From: Lactarius indigo
Lineage: Eukaryota > Basidiomycota > Agaricomycetes > Russulales > Russulaceae
Assembly (NCBI GenBank): GCA_025766275.1
Contig: JAFKAC010000176.1
Location: forward strand, 23,780 to 87,779
Direction of reading: 5' to 3'
Length of the DNA stretch: 64,000 nucleotides
Positions 20,330 through 30,900 of the stretch are shown here, piece after piece. Position numbers and translations under genes: made by a program. The notes under the pieces were generated by a model. The model was given only the letters and a program-made list of their open reading frames with translations. It was not told where the DNA came from and made no database searches. Each line of letters opens with the position of its first letter. Within the stretch, counting starts at the first letter, position 1.

Positions 20330-21405
20330 CGCGGAAAGGGAATTGTTGAAGGGGATCGAGATCCCGCAAGGACCAAGCAAAAGATGAACGCTTTTAAAGT
20401 GCTTTCAAGTTCTGGAACTTCAGGTGACTTATCAGCCAGCTTATTATCGTCCACGATTATCGTCATACCTGTGATACAAGCACACTCTCTCCGGCCGATG
20501 AAATCGCGCCTTTTGCACCTTCTAGCTCACCTGCGCTCGCTCGCACTCAGCCGGACTTTCCAACGCTTGTGTGCACTTTCTAAGCGCCACTTTCCCACGC
20601 GCTTCGCCGCTTTCCGGTCACGGTGCTCTCTGAGCGCTTCCCCGTTCCCCGGGCCTACGCGTTTTAGCCTTTCCCTGTTCCCCTGTTAGCTAATGTGCCC
20701 TCTTTTCTTAGCCCACTTCCCCTAGTATATAACCCATGTAACTAGAACTTTTACACCTCAGGTTATGGTATAGACTTTCCCCCTCAGATTTCGGACTTTG
20801 GGGCTCAGTGTAGCTCCTCCATCGCGTCCCCCAGCGTGCCGCATTCGTGCGCGGCCTTAGCGACCCGGATCCGAAGCATTCTTGACGCAGGCGGCCACAT
20901 TTCCGAAGCTTCGTGCCACGCGGAAGCGTGCGCGACTGTTTCCGACCACTAGCGACCACTCATCCCAGCGGGGTTCCGTGTAGCCCACCTTTTCTTATCG
21001 CGACCTCACCGCATTCGCGCGGCTTTATCCCTTCGACAGCGACGCGTCTGCGGTCTCCGCAGACCCCTATACGAAGTTTTGCACCCCGCCGAGGCCTGCG
21101 CAACACTTCCCGACGCTTCACACTCCCCAAACCTGCGCACGCTATAGACCTTTTCTTAGTGATCATAGACGGTTTAGAGTATTGTTTATTGGTTAAAATG
21201 CCCGCGGTGTGCAGATATATACATACGATCAGGATACGGATCCTGCCTCGAATGTGATAGAACCCGTAAAACTACTTCAGACAGATAGGTGCTCGATACT
21301 ATTACACTAGAGATACGTCGTATAGCAATGACAATAACAAGTCGATAACCGGGCTAAAGAAAGTGAATATAACAAGTCCCATAAAAAATCAAGTAATTAG
21401 ATACT
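20330..21405. other. Intergenic region between F-box genes 3 and 4
   Basis: About 1.08 kb. It contains a TATATAA motif near 20726 and a GC-rich stretch (20830-21120) unlike its surroundings, with short open frames that show no domain. It might be an old LTR or promoter-bearing fragment, but no terminal repeats were seen. Confidence 0.4.
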
Positions 21406-23235
21406 CTATGTGAGGTCCGTGAGGACCCAATTATTGTCGTTTCGCACTTTGGCTAGGGCGCAAAGTGGGCTGAGGGCACCATCTTCCACCTCGCAGTTCC
21501 GCAGATGAATCTCCCTGTGCTCCCTGGGCTGCGTAGGACCGTTTTGGAGAAGCGCCATTAACCCAGGTGTCACATCCAAGCAAAGCGCTTCCGCTTTCTT
21601 CTTCGCCTCGTCCTTCATTTCGATGGCAGGGTGTAGTGACGGCAGAGAAGCCAGGAAATCCAAACGATCCAACGACGAACCTCTTTCCTCTTCATAAGAC
21701 AGCCCAGTAGTATAGGGTGCCGAAGTGGACCTAAAGTTCTCCAGTTTTGATGCGGTTACCCTCCCTTCCACGACATACAACCTCTTCCAAGACTGAAGAA
21801 TTGGTCCGGCGCTACCTCCGGGCGGCCCAGGCGGACAGGCGGACCGGAGTACCTCAGCTGTGCCTGGATACAGCCAAAGCTCCTCCACGGCGGGCAACCG
21901 CGCCAAGAGTTGGTACCAGTAATCACTCGGAAAAACGACACGTGCCGGATCGCCCTCGACAATGACTCTCGACACGCGCGCAGCTTTGAGCTCGTCGCAT
22001 AGTGTATGCAGACGATAGAATGGACTCGTTAGCTCGATTGCGCGTACTCCACCTGGTGCTGGAGGACTCCCATGCCACTCCATCTCGAAGCAGAATCGGG
22101 CCATGACGTCATGCGGCCCGTCCGTCCACGCGCGGAAGCACCCACGTGTTGGCCCACCGGAAATGAAGATATGCTGCAATCCCCCACGCGCAGAGTAGAG
22201 CGAGGGGAGCGCCTCTAGCCACCGTGCCCAGTGGCCCCATCCGGGCGCGGCCAGCGTGCGTACCGCGATCCTCTTCCGCGCCGTCTCGGGTATCGCGAGC
22301 TGCATAGCGAGTAACACGAAGTGCCGTGGAGACTCTGCGCGCACGACAAACTCCTCCAGTTTGACCATCGGGATCAGCGCACCGGGCGGCACATCGCTCT
22401 CGTTCCAAGCGGGGCTGCAGTGGAGTAGCGTGAAGTGTTCGAGGATGGGCATTTGGCGCAGCGCGTCCAACAAATCTGGAAGTGATACTCGGCCGCCGGT
22501 CGTGAAGCTCGTCAATCCGCGAAGCAGCCATCTGGGGGCCTGAAGGGCGCGATCCGCGGAGAAGGACAGGGTACGTATAGGCGCGTTAAAGGCGAAGAGG
22601 CTTTCAGGTATTGAAAAAGGTGCCCCGAGGTCCCAGAGTGGAATGTTGATGGAAAGGGCGTGTATGGGGGAGGGTAAACGGAGAGTCGAGAGCAATTTCT
22701 GTATGTCTTCGCGAGGACCGTCGAGACGAAGGGTGCGTACTCGATGAGTGATAAAACGGAGGATGACCATTGCGGGATAGGGAGACATAGTTGCCTCGCG
22801 GTCGTCTATGTCACGTCTGCCAACTCGAAGGTGAACATCGAGTAGGAGAGGCTGGGAGCGCTGTTGCAATATGTCTGCCCAGAACACGTTGAGGTTTGGC
22901 GTGATTAAGGACCAGAGTGGTGGGTAGTGATGCGTGACCGCGCGCCATAGGCGACAGACTTGCGTTATAGGAAGCCATTCTGGGCAGACCTTGTGATATG
23001 GAGGAGAGCCGTCGATGGATGGCTCGGTGCAACACAGAAATATGTGCTGAAGAACTTCGAGTGGAAGGTCAGGGAAACGGAACGGGTAAACGCCAAGGCT
23101 GCCAGTATCGAGAAGTTGTGTGGCAGGCCGCGTAGGGAGATGCTTCTGCCTATTAGGCTTTGGAAGCGGGAACCGTGCAGGAAGAGAATTGAAGGATCTT
23201 GTAGCATGGCTGTTGGGAAAATAGCGATATCGGGG
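21406..23235 (-). CDS. F-box/LRR-like protein 4, N-terminus unresolved
   Basis: The frame is open from a stop near 23236 down to 21406. The F-box is recognisable: FPDLPLEVLQHIFLCC near 23085, then CPEWLPITQVCRLWRAV and PLWSLITPNLN. The leucine-rich body resembles genes 2, 3 and 5 (SIPESLFAFNAPIRTLSF; GLTSFTTGGRVSLPDLLDAL). No ATG precedes the F-box in frame. A possible first exon with ATG at 23402 (MAEESVKQKVLRVARKV) lies upstream, but no splice joining could be settled. It may be functional with an unrecognised first exon, or a 5'-damaged copy. The body contains no stop over about 600 codons, which argues for recent constraint. Confidence 0.62.
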   Translation of the reverse strand, partial: PRYRYFPNSHATRSFNSLPARFPLPKPNRQKHLPTRPATQLLDTGSLGVYPFRFPDLPLEVLQHIFLCCTEPSIDGSPPYHKVCPEWLPITQVCRLWRAVTHHYPPLWSLITPNLNVFWADILQQRSQPLLLDVHLRVGRRDIDDREATMSPYPAMVILRFITHRVRTLRLDGPREDIQKLLSTLRLPSPIHALSINIPLWDLGAPFSIPESLFAFNAPIRTLSFSADRALQAPRWLLRGLTSFTTGGRVSLPDLLDALRQMPILEHFTLLHCSPAWNESDVPPGALIPMVKLEEFVVRAESPRHFVLLAMQLAIPETARKRIAVRTLAAPGWGHWARWLEALPSLYSARGGLQHIFISGGPTRGCFRAWTDGPHDVMARFCFEMEWHGSPPAPGGVRAIELTSPFYRLHTLCDELKAARVSRVIVEGDPARVVFPSDYWYQLLARLPAVEELWLYPGTAEVLRSACPPGPPGGSAGPILQSWKRLYVVEGRVTASKLENFRSTSAPYTTGLSYEEERGSSLDRLDFLASLPSLHPAIEMKDEAKKKAEALCLDVTPGLMALLQNGPTQPREHREIHLRNCEVEDGALSPLCALAKVRNDNNWVLTDLT

Positions 23236-24892
23236 TTATTAAAAAACCCGGTATGACTGGCATGTCTGATCAATACGTACTATACATTCTCGAGCTCTAC
23301 CCTTCGATGAGGATCTGCAGCCAAGACTTTTCTTGCAACCCTCAACACTTTCTGCTTCACGCTCTCTTCGGCCATGCCCTCCTTCTCGGGGATATATAGG
23401 TGCGGGTAACTTGGTGTTGTGCGAATTCTGGAGCAGAGGAGTAGACGGTGGATGTACTCCAACGAGTGTGAGTCTGTGCCAGTCACGGTGTAGGAGTTGC
23501 ATGATACCAATATGACTCGTGATCACAACGTGGCACTGACGACCAGTGCCCGTGGAAACAACATCAAACAGAAACTGTGGTGTAATTAGAGGCGAAAACC
23601 GAATTGGTGATGGTTCGTTAGAACGAAGATGTATTGCCTCACGGCCCTGTGGTCCATGGCAAGAAATAATTCAACTTGCGGCCTAGAGCCTGTGACCTCC
23701 AGCAAGACCTCCAGTCTACCGTATAACAGCCTTGTTGGTCATCTCAGTCCAAATTCTTAATCGATCTTCCATGCTAGTAAACGGATAGTGATTACATCCT
23801 TAACACGCTGTCTCGTCTTCAGCTAAGCATACTAGTAATAGGGTTATTTCGGAAAGTTCACGTTCAACTTGCTGCCGAACTGGCTTCCGTCACCGTACAT
23901 CAGGAGCCTATAAGTAGGTTGGAGAAGAACAATTAGTTATAGCGCAAAGATACTCTGTCTTGGAAAGTACATGTATGAAATTGAGTTGTACCTTGCGCAG
24001 AGCTTCCAGGAAAACGAACCAATCGTTCTGGGGCGCCCTTGCACGTGCCCACGTCGACTCGGGCTACTGTAGTACCATCACTACAGACTGGTTGCAACCC
24101 GGACATTGCAGACGGCCGTGATGTTGTGTATACCTCTGTAACGTCGGAGGAAGTAGTCGTGCACACATGTCGTCACTCGCCGACCAGAACGCCGTAGTGT
24201 CGAAGAGAATTAACCTCAGCAGGACGCTTCCGGATCCGAGTCCGTAGCGCCGAGAAGCAACTCGTGACTCTAGCTCCTCCACCACCTGTGACGTTTCCAC
24301 TAATATGACGTCGGAAGTGGAGGCTTTGCGCGTAGCGCGGGGTGTGGAGCGCAAAATGGAGCGGGCGGACCGGAGAACGACGTTATATCGCCGGAGCGCT
24401 ATCCGGCGCAAGCCACGCGACTAGTCCGAAACGAAGCGTAGCTGGCGGATGTGGATGGATATCCCGCCTCCGAACAGATGAGCCCATTCTGTCACCTTCC
24501 GGGGCATTTTAAGTATCCTACCATTCTCCGTCATCATTGTTATCGTACCTTCATTCTCAAGTCTAGCTATGTGGGTTAGGACACGAGTTGGAATGAGGTG
24601 GCGCCTCATCAAGGAGTAACGCGATCGCAGTGAATCAATTGACTACTAGGAAAAAAACACAAAATACGATGATGTATCCACATGCAATGAAGAAGAGGTA
24701 AAGGAGAAAGGAGAGAATAGTCCGGTGTTAGTGCTCGATATGACCACGAATAGGTAATATATACGGAGATCAAGTCCGAGTTCCGCGTCAAGTCCAGTGT
24801 CCAATGTATCAAGTCCAGTGCCCAATGTAAACCATAAATCACACTTGCGTCCCACGAGAATCATGTACAACATCTGTAGTAGAGTAACTGGA
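23236..24892. other. Gap with a possible F-box relic
   Basis: No intact gene beyond the candidate first exon noted for F-box gene 4. On the minus strand at about 24430-24490 the words AHLFGGGISIHIRQLRFVSD resemble the LFGG...IR.L block of the F-box family, so 24064-24612 may be a decayed paralogue. The evidence is weak. Confidence 0.35.
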
Positions 24893-26654
24893 TCAAGCCC
24901 CCCAGTGACCAATGCCTCCGTGCAACAACTTTATCAACCCCAACGCAGTTTCGGCGCGTATCGCCGGAGGCTCAGGATCTGAGGAAGGTCCATTGGCGGT
25001 TCGATAGGTGATAGGGACCGCGTGCGCATGATGTTGTGGCTTTGAAAATCTAGAAAGTATGAGACGAGAGATTAAACTCCCCCGACCGGCGGTACCATGA
25101 GGTTGCGGCTCCATGGTGGTTTTAGCGGCGGTGCTTGTCGCCGTTGTCGCCATCTTGGTTTGCACGAGCCGAACACTCTGCAATGCTGGTAGAACAACGG
25201 GTGCGTCAATGCCGTCCCAAGCTGAGTACAACGCATTCGCAGCGTCGGAGTGTATCTCCAATTGCTCGACGGCCTGCAGTCTCTGCAGCAGCTCCCACCA
25301 GAATGAATTCGGTAGCTCGGAGTGTCCTTCGAGCGTTAAGTTACGCGCCCTCGAGGCACCGAGCATGTCACATAGAACTGGCAAGTGAAAAATTGGACTT
25401 GCGAGACTCGTAAGACATGGGTCCGGCGGCGGGTCCGGGGGGCTCTTATACCAGTACATGTCGAAGCAGAAGTCTGCATCTTCACAAGCTGAGTCCGTGT
25501 CCCCAGTCCACACGCGGAAAGTACCCTCCTTCGCCTCGCCAGACAAGTAAGCATGATTCAGCCCATTTGCGGCCTCGATGGTTGGGGGTAAACTGGCAAA
25601 CCAACGTGCCCAGCGGTCCCACCCTGCAACGGCTAGTACACGGAGCTTCAGCCACCTCTTTGCGCCTTTCGGTAATGAGAGGTGTTCGTTGAGCAACACA
25701 AAGAAGCGCGGGGAATCCGCATGCACGACGAGATTCGTGAGGTGCGGCATCTCGATCACCAGATCGCGAGGTGCATCGGTTTCCTCCCAGTGTGCACGGC
25801 AGTGTTGGAGTGTGAAATGTGTAAGCGTCGGCATTTGACGTAGAGCATCAAGGAGAAGTGGGAGTGGTATCTGCTCGCCTGATGTAAAATGAGTGACACC
25901 ACGCAGGAGCTGGGGAGGAGCGATGATGCAGCGGTTCGCGGTGAAGTGAATGTGGCGGAGAGGCGCTTCGCCACCAAACAGACCCTCGGGAAGTCTGACT
26001 GGGGGACCAAGTTCCCAAAAGGACAGAGTGAGGCTTCGAATGGGTGTCGGGGTACGAAGCACATCCAAAACAGCGGAGACGTCTCTTCGCGGGCCTACGA
26101 GTCTCAAGGAGCGCAGCCTCGTACAACCTGCGAGAGCTCCGATGACATCGTCAGTGCACAGACGGATTCTCTTGACGGTCTCTTGTCCGACTCGGAGGTC
26201 GGCATCCACAGGTGCTGGTTCGGAGCGCACAATCAAAGCCCTAAGCCAGTCCCGCGACAGGTTAGGGGTGATCGAACCCCAAAGAGAGCGATGATTGAGG
26301 GCAACAGCACGCCAATGACGGCTAACATAGGTGATAGTGATCCACTCGGGGTACACTTCGGGGAAGGGATCACTGTCGGGCGGACATGGTTTGGCACAAC
26401 AGGTAAAGATACGCTGAAGAATCTCGACAGGAAGGTCGTTTATTGGGTTGGAGAAGCCAGGCGATGCTTTCGAGTATGCTTGGTCTTCATCTGCAGCTGA
26501 GCGTCTGTGAAAACCAACATTATTCGACCACACTAAACAATTCCTAGGAATAACGTGCGCACATTTTGGGATATCGGTTCGCTCTCCAGCGGGGAAGGAC
26601 AAGGTCTCTCCACGCAGCTTTCTCGGAGCCTAAACACCCTGCGCTGCTAGACAT
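24893..26654 (-). CDS. F-box/LRR-like protein 5
   Basis: A long open frame ends at 24893 and carries an F-box (NPINDLPVEILQRIFTCC) with EWITITYVSRHWRAVAL and RSLWGSITPNLS. The leucine-rich part includes GLFGGEAPLRHIHF and GVTHFTSGEQIPLPLLLDAL. The frame itself has no ATG before the F-box. A two-exon model does: ATG at 26654 (MSSSAG), donor GTGTTT after 26638, acceptor CACAG before 26504, giving 542 residues. The 17-nt first exon is a guess from splice signals. The C-terminal 60 residues are alanine- and histidine-rich. Role as for the other family members: presumed SCF adaptor with unknown target. Confidence 0.7.
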
Positions 26655-27179
26655 AACGTACTCCCAAAGTCTACTCCGTCAGGATGAACGTAATCGTTGC
26701 TTCTGACTTTCAGTTTGTGTTTTAGTCGTGGGGAGGTTTCGAGTGAGAAAAATAGTAGCCCATAGAAAGGTATTGGGGGCAATGCAAATGGCAAGACGTG
26801 GCGGCGTCCTGACGCCGGGTGTCTTTCGTCACGGTACACGACTCCTGCCATGCCTTACCTTTATAGGAATATCCCCGCCCCTGGAGTGCCTGGAACTGCC
26901 TTCCGAACGCCAACAGGGATCTAAGTATGGAATGGTATCTTCTCGCTAGACGTCACAGTAACCCCAGCGCACGCTGGCCAAGTACTGGTAAAATGGATAT
27001 TTTGCGCGTTTTGATCAATTTGAAGATTTTGATCGTATTTCGCAAGGTCACCCTTCCCGGACCGCTCCGGGGGCCCGCTCTTTCTCGCGCTTCGGCCGAT
27101 TCGGGCCTTTACAGTTCTGCGTTCCCCTGGCTTTGCGATCTCTGCAGTGCCACTCTTAGCTTACTCCAAATTCCAAACC
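26655..27179. other. Intergenic region between F-box gene 5 and a relic
   Basis: About 0.5 kb with no supported gene. A GC-rich patch lies at 27050-27110. No repeat structure was recognised. Confidence 0.4.
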
Positions 27180-27850
27180 AACAAACGGAGCCTTCATACC
27201 TCGCAGTTTGGTTGCTGATACATAAACTGAAGCTTAACCCGCTCCTCTTAAAAAAATGAATGTGCTTTAACTAGCCTTACACTGACAACGAAGTAAAAAC
27301 CCAGCGAATCGCAGCATTCCAGAGACCCCTTGCGACTGCAACTCCAATTTTTCGGTAACGCATATTCAACTGTGACTTGTGAGTTGAGAAACGCGATGAA
27401 GACAGGTGACAGGTGACCGCCCACGGATTTTAAAGTGCATAAGGTGAAGCATTTCGACTGGAGGGTCGAGGAGAACTGCACGTCTGCGTCTTGCTTATCC
27501 TTTTAGTGTGTGCCGCGTCCTGCAGAGTAAATATTTGGAGTGCAGGTACCTCAGGCTGACGTGACGCAGTGCGTTCAAGTTGAGAAAATTCCGGTGTCTG
27601 GTATCTTCATCTTGCCAGACCTTAAGCTGGCAGCACCCCAGTGGTGCGACGATGAAGGATCCCGATGAATTCTAAGCGAGGGTGCAAATGGGTGTTGCTG
27701 TACTATGCTTCGAAGCGCATCCAAGACAGCAACCTTGTGCAACTTGCGAAGGCCACGATGGCCTCATCGGCGCAAGGAGGGATTCTCTTGATGGTCTCAC
27801 GTCTGCTTGTCTGAATCGGTGCCCGGTGTCCGCGAATGCGCTTTCGACGG
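27180..27850 (-). pseudogene. Decayed F-box paralogue
   Basis: Interrupted stretches on the minus strand align with F-box gene 5. For example 27700-27790 (GCGCATCCAAGACAGC, GGATTCTCTTGATGGTCTC) matches 26060-26190, the segment around the GALAGCTRLRSLRL part of gene 5. Another stretch (27430-27550) matches a second relic at 30640-30740. No frame longer than a few dozen codons survives. Confidence 0.5.
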
Positions 27851-27906
27851 TTGGCTAGTAAGAAATTGGACGCACTGACAACTAAGTTACAACGACCAGC
27901 ATGCTA

Positions 27907-29535
27907 CTAGTATATTATGTGTGTATGTGAACCACTCCATCTCCGCCGCCCTTTTTTTCCTCTCCTTTTTTCTGAATCCGCATTTAGATCTCTACCTAAA
28001 CCTTGCAACAGTCTCAGCAACCCGCTTGACATGTCCTCGAGCTCCTTCTCCGCAGATACCGCCTCTGGGGACGATGTGATATCGCCCTCGGTAGAGTTTG
28101 GGAGCCGCACTATCCTTCGTGTAGGGATTTCCCCAGTTATTGCGTACTGAGACGATGGCTGATCGAGCTCAGAGGCCCGAATCCGTACTCTTCGCAGTGC
28201 AGGCAGCACAGCGGGGGCCCTACTTGCCCTTCTCGTTGTATTTGCTATCCACGCGCCACCTAATGCGTCCACACTGGTGGAATACAGCTCCAACTCTTCG
28301 ATTCCGGGAAGTTTCTCCAGGAGCTCCCACCAATATGACTTCAACATGCCGAGAGAGGGCGAATCGATCACGAGCCTGTGCACCCGTGCTGCGCCCAGCA
28401 CGTCACACAGCGCAATCAAGTGGGACGCCGATACGTTGCCACGAAGATATCTTCGATATTTGGGGACCTCACTCCATTCCGCACAGAGACAGAACTCGGC
28501 ATCTTCCCAGGTCGTAGCCGCGCCCCCAGTCCACATGCGGAACCAGCCTTCCTTGCGTCCTCCTGAAAGATGGATATGCTGGAATCCATTAGCAGCTTCG
28601 ACGACCGACGAGAGGCCGTCCATACAATCCTCATTAACGATCCAATCGTAAGACCCTTGCGCACCCAGCTCCAGCCGCCTCTTCGCACCAGCGTGCAACG
28701 AAAGCAGCTGATTCAGCAGTCTGAATTGAGTAGGATCTGACGAACGGACTATCAAGTTCCTGAGTTGTGGCATTTGAATCGGCGAGGAGCGCAGTTCGTC
28801 CACGTCCGATGTTCTCCAGCACAGGTAACCAGGTCGAAAATCAAAACACGTAAGTGCTGACATATGACGAAGGACGTCGAGAAGTTCGGAGAGCATTGTC
28901 TCTGTGCTTGTGAAATGGGTGACACCGCGGAGGAGCCAGTGAGGTGCGACAATGGTGCCATTTGCGACAAACTGTAGGCGGCGAATCGGTGCCTTTCCCC
29001 CAAACAGATTATCAGAAAGGACGAATTTCTCTCCGTGGTTATGAAAGCAGAAGGAAAGGCTCTGAATGGGTAACGAACTGCGGAGCGAATCTACGATGGG
29101 GCGGATAGTACGGCGAGTTCCTGTAAGGTGGAGAGAGCGGACTCGCGTGAAATCTGCGAGAATTTGGATAATATCGTTATGATAGAGATAGAGACCAATG
29201 TTGTTCCTGGTATCTCGCCATAGAGGATCGACGCGAATGTCGAAGTCCATCAGCATTGTTCGAGAGCGCTCGATGAAGGCCTTGACCCAACGTAATGACA
29301 ATCCACAGGTGATGGAAGTCCATAAAGGGGCATGGTCAAGCGAAATTGTACGCCAAAGGCGACAGACATGCGTGATAGGCAACCAGGCGGGATATGGGAG
29401 AAGAGGGTTGTCTGGTACCTCTGTGCAGAAGGTAAAGATGTGCGCAAGGAGTTCTACAGGGAGCGTGTGCAATCTAGCAGTGCAGGAACGACGCGACGAG
29501 GACGTCGATTTTGGAGAGTCTTGACCCCTGTTCAT
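27907..29535 (-). CDS. F-box/LRR-like protein 6 (542 aa, intact)
   Basis: This single-exon frame starts at an ATG (MNRGQDSPKS) and is the cleanest member of the cluster. The F-box (ARLHTLPVELLAHIFTFCTE) is followed by WLPITHVCRLWRTISL and PLWTSITCGLSLRW, then leucine-rich repeats of irregular length (DNLFGGKAPIRRLQF, GVTHFTSTETMLSELLDVL). The C-terminus is basic (KRRGKKGRRRWSG). It is the close paralogue of F-box gene 1 at 13738, about 14 kb away, with other family members in between. An SCF adaptor role is inferred from the F-box. The basic tail suggests nuclear or nucleic-acid contact but proves nothing. Confidence 0.8.
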   Translation of the reverse strand: MNRGQDSPKSTSSSRRSCTARLHTLPVELLAHIFTFCTEVPDNPLLPYPAWLPITHVCRLWRTISLDHAPLWTSITCGLSLRWVKAFIERSRTMLMDFDIRVDPLWRDTRNNIGLYLYHNDIIQILADFTRVRSLHLTGTRRTIRPIVDSLRSSLPIQSLSFCFHNHGEKFVLSDNLFGGKAPIRRLQFVANGTIVAPHWLLRGVTHFTSTETMLSELLDVLRHMSALTCFDFRPGYLCWRTSDVDELRSSPIQMPQLRNLIVRSSDPTQFRLLNQLLSLHAGAKRRLELGAQGSYDWIVNEDCMDGLSSVVEAANGFQHIHLSGGRKEGWFRMWTGGAATTWEDAEFCLCAEWSEVPKYRRYLRGNVSASHLIALCDVLGAARVHRLVIDSPSLGMLKSYWWELLEKLPGIEELELYSTSVDALGGAWIANTTRRASRAPAVLPALRRVRIRASELDQPSSQYAITGEIPTRRIVRLPNSTEGDITSSPEAVSAEKELEDMSSGLLRLLQGLGRDLNADSEKRRGKKGRRRWSGSHTHIIY

Positions 29536-30214
29536 CGATAATTCCTATGAAATCAATTTCAGAGAGTCGTCTCGTACCCGTATGCCCATGAACTTACTGT
29601 GTAAGAGATTGATCCAGTGGTGACTGGTGACCTGTGACCGATGGGGCAGTTCCGCCAAACCTTCGGGGGTTCTTCGGGTTGAACTCTTGGGTCGTAGTGA
29701 ATGAGAGTCGATGAGTGTGCTATGTAGGAGAGTGTGAGAGTGGTATGTGGTGATGCAGCGATGACCGGCCCGAGGTCAGTTATCGCAGACCTCGCTTGCT
29801 CAAGCGTTCAAGCTTCAAGCTTCAAGCTCAAGCGCTCACGCGTCGTCGCGTCGTCCGTCGGTCAACGAACAACTTTGAAAAGTTGCTCAGGTGTGTTGGT
29901 AAGAGAAAGTGCCAGTGGTGACCGGTGACTATGGAGAAATGTGGTCTGCCTATAGGGTCGCGAAAAACAAAACAAAAGTTACAAAACAAAAAATTATGGT
30001 AGGCACTGTTGGCGTTGTTGGTGAGCTGTGTACGCGCAGCGGTTTATCAACGGTGCCCGACACACATCCTACTACGCAGATGCGACTCGGAGAACCGCGT
30101 CCAGCAGTACAAATATCACTTTTTGTCTCAAAGCCCCCCATTCTCTTCTTCGCAACGGTTTTATCAATGGTGTAAGGTCACCGACGATTTTACTCTCATG
30201 CACATCTCAAGCTC
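29536..30214. other. Intergenic region with a short CAAGCTT-type repeat
   Basis: No supported gene. A direct repeat of CTTCAAG/TCAAGC words lies at about 29797-29835. It is otherwise unremarkable. Confidence 0.4.
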
Positions 30215-30900
30215 TTCATGGAATCGACATCTAGTTTCAGCTCCTCGATCATAGGCAATACCAAGATGATCCTGTCATTAGTCACGAGCCTTGTTTCACG
30301 GAGGAAGTCATACAGTGCGCTCAAGCTGACGATTGGATTGGCACCGGGTGCGGCTGTGCGTTACCCAGCGTCTATACACCCTCCCACTACCCCAACTGAA
30401 AAACGGCGTCTTCATCGCTTACAGTTTGATTGCTGGTCTACAGGCTAAAGCCACCTCTCCTAATCCCGCGGAGAAGGTGAACGTGTTTTAGTCTATCCGC
30501 AGCTTCAATGACTGGCAACAAAGAAGCAGAGAGTTAGGGTATTCAGTGGGCCTATTGTGAGATAGCCGCGAGTCCTTCGCTCCTTGCGGAAACGCAAATC
30601 ATGTATTAAGAACGTAGAGGAGACAGCGTGCTCGGATCTCAAAGCTCATAAGGTGCAGCACCTCGATTGGGGGGCGTGGCGTCTATATTTCCGCATGGGC
30701 AGTAGTTCTACAGCGTAAATTATTGGAGAGCAGATATCTGACCTTGTATCTGACGCAACGTCGGAGGTATCACTATATCATGACCGCTAGCGCGTCTTCC
30801 CTTCCAGACATATCTTAGTGACGGAAGTCTGCTCAGGAAGGAACGGAAAGAGGGGTGTTGCTCAATGCATTCGTGACTGAGCTACCGTTCCGGAGTTACC
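30215..30900 (-). pseudogene. Second decayed F-box paralogue
   Basis: Fragments align with the C-terminal region of F-box gene 6. In 30218-30345 the run CTCCTCGATC...ATCACGAGCC...ATACAGTGCGCTCAAG parallels 28280-28420. The stretch 30400-30530 parallels relic 27200-27290. The stretch 30640-30740 parallels 27430-27550. Many indels and stops are present. Confidence 0.45.

Noticed and set aside
20700..21290. A possible solo LTR around the TATATAA at 20726.
   Set aside because: No TG...CA terminal repeats, target duplicates or similarity to the window's LTRs were found.
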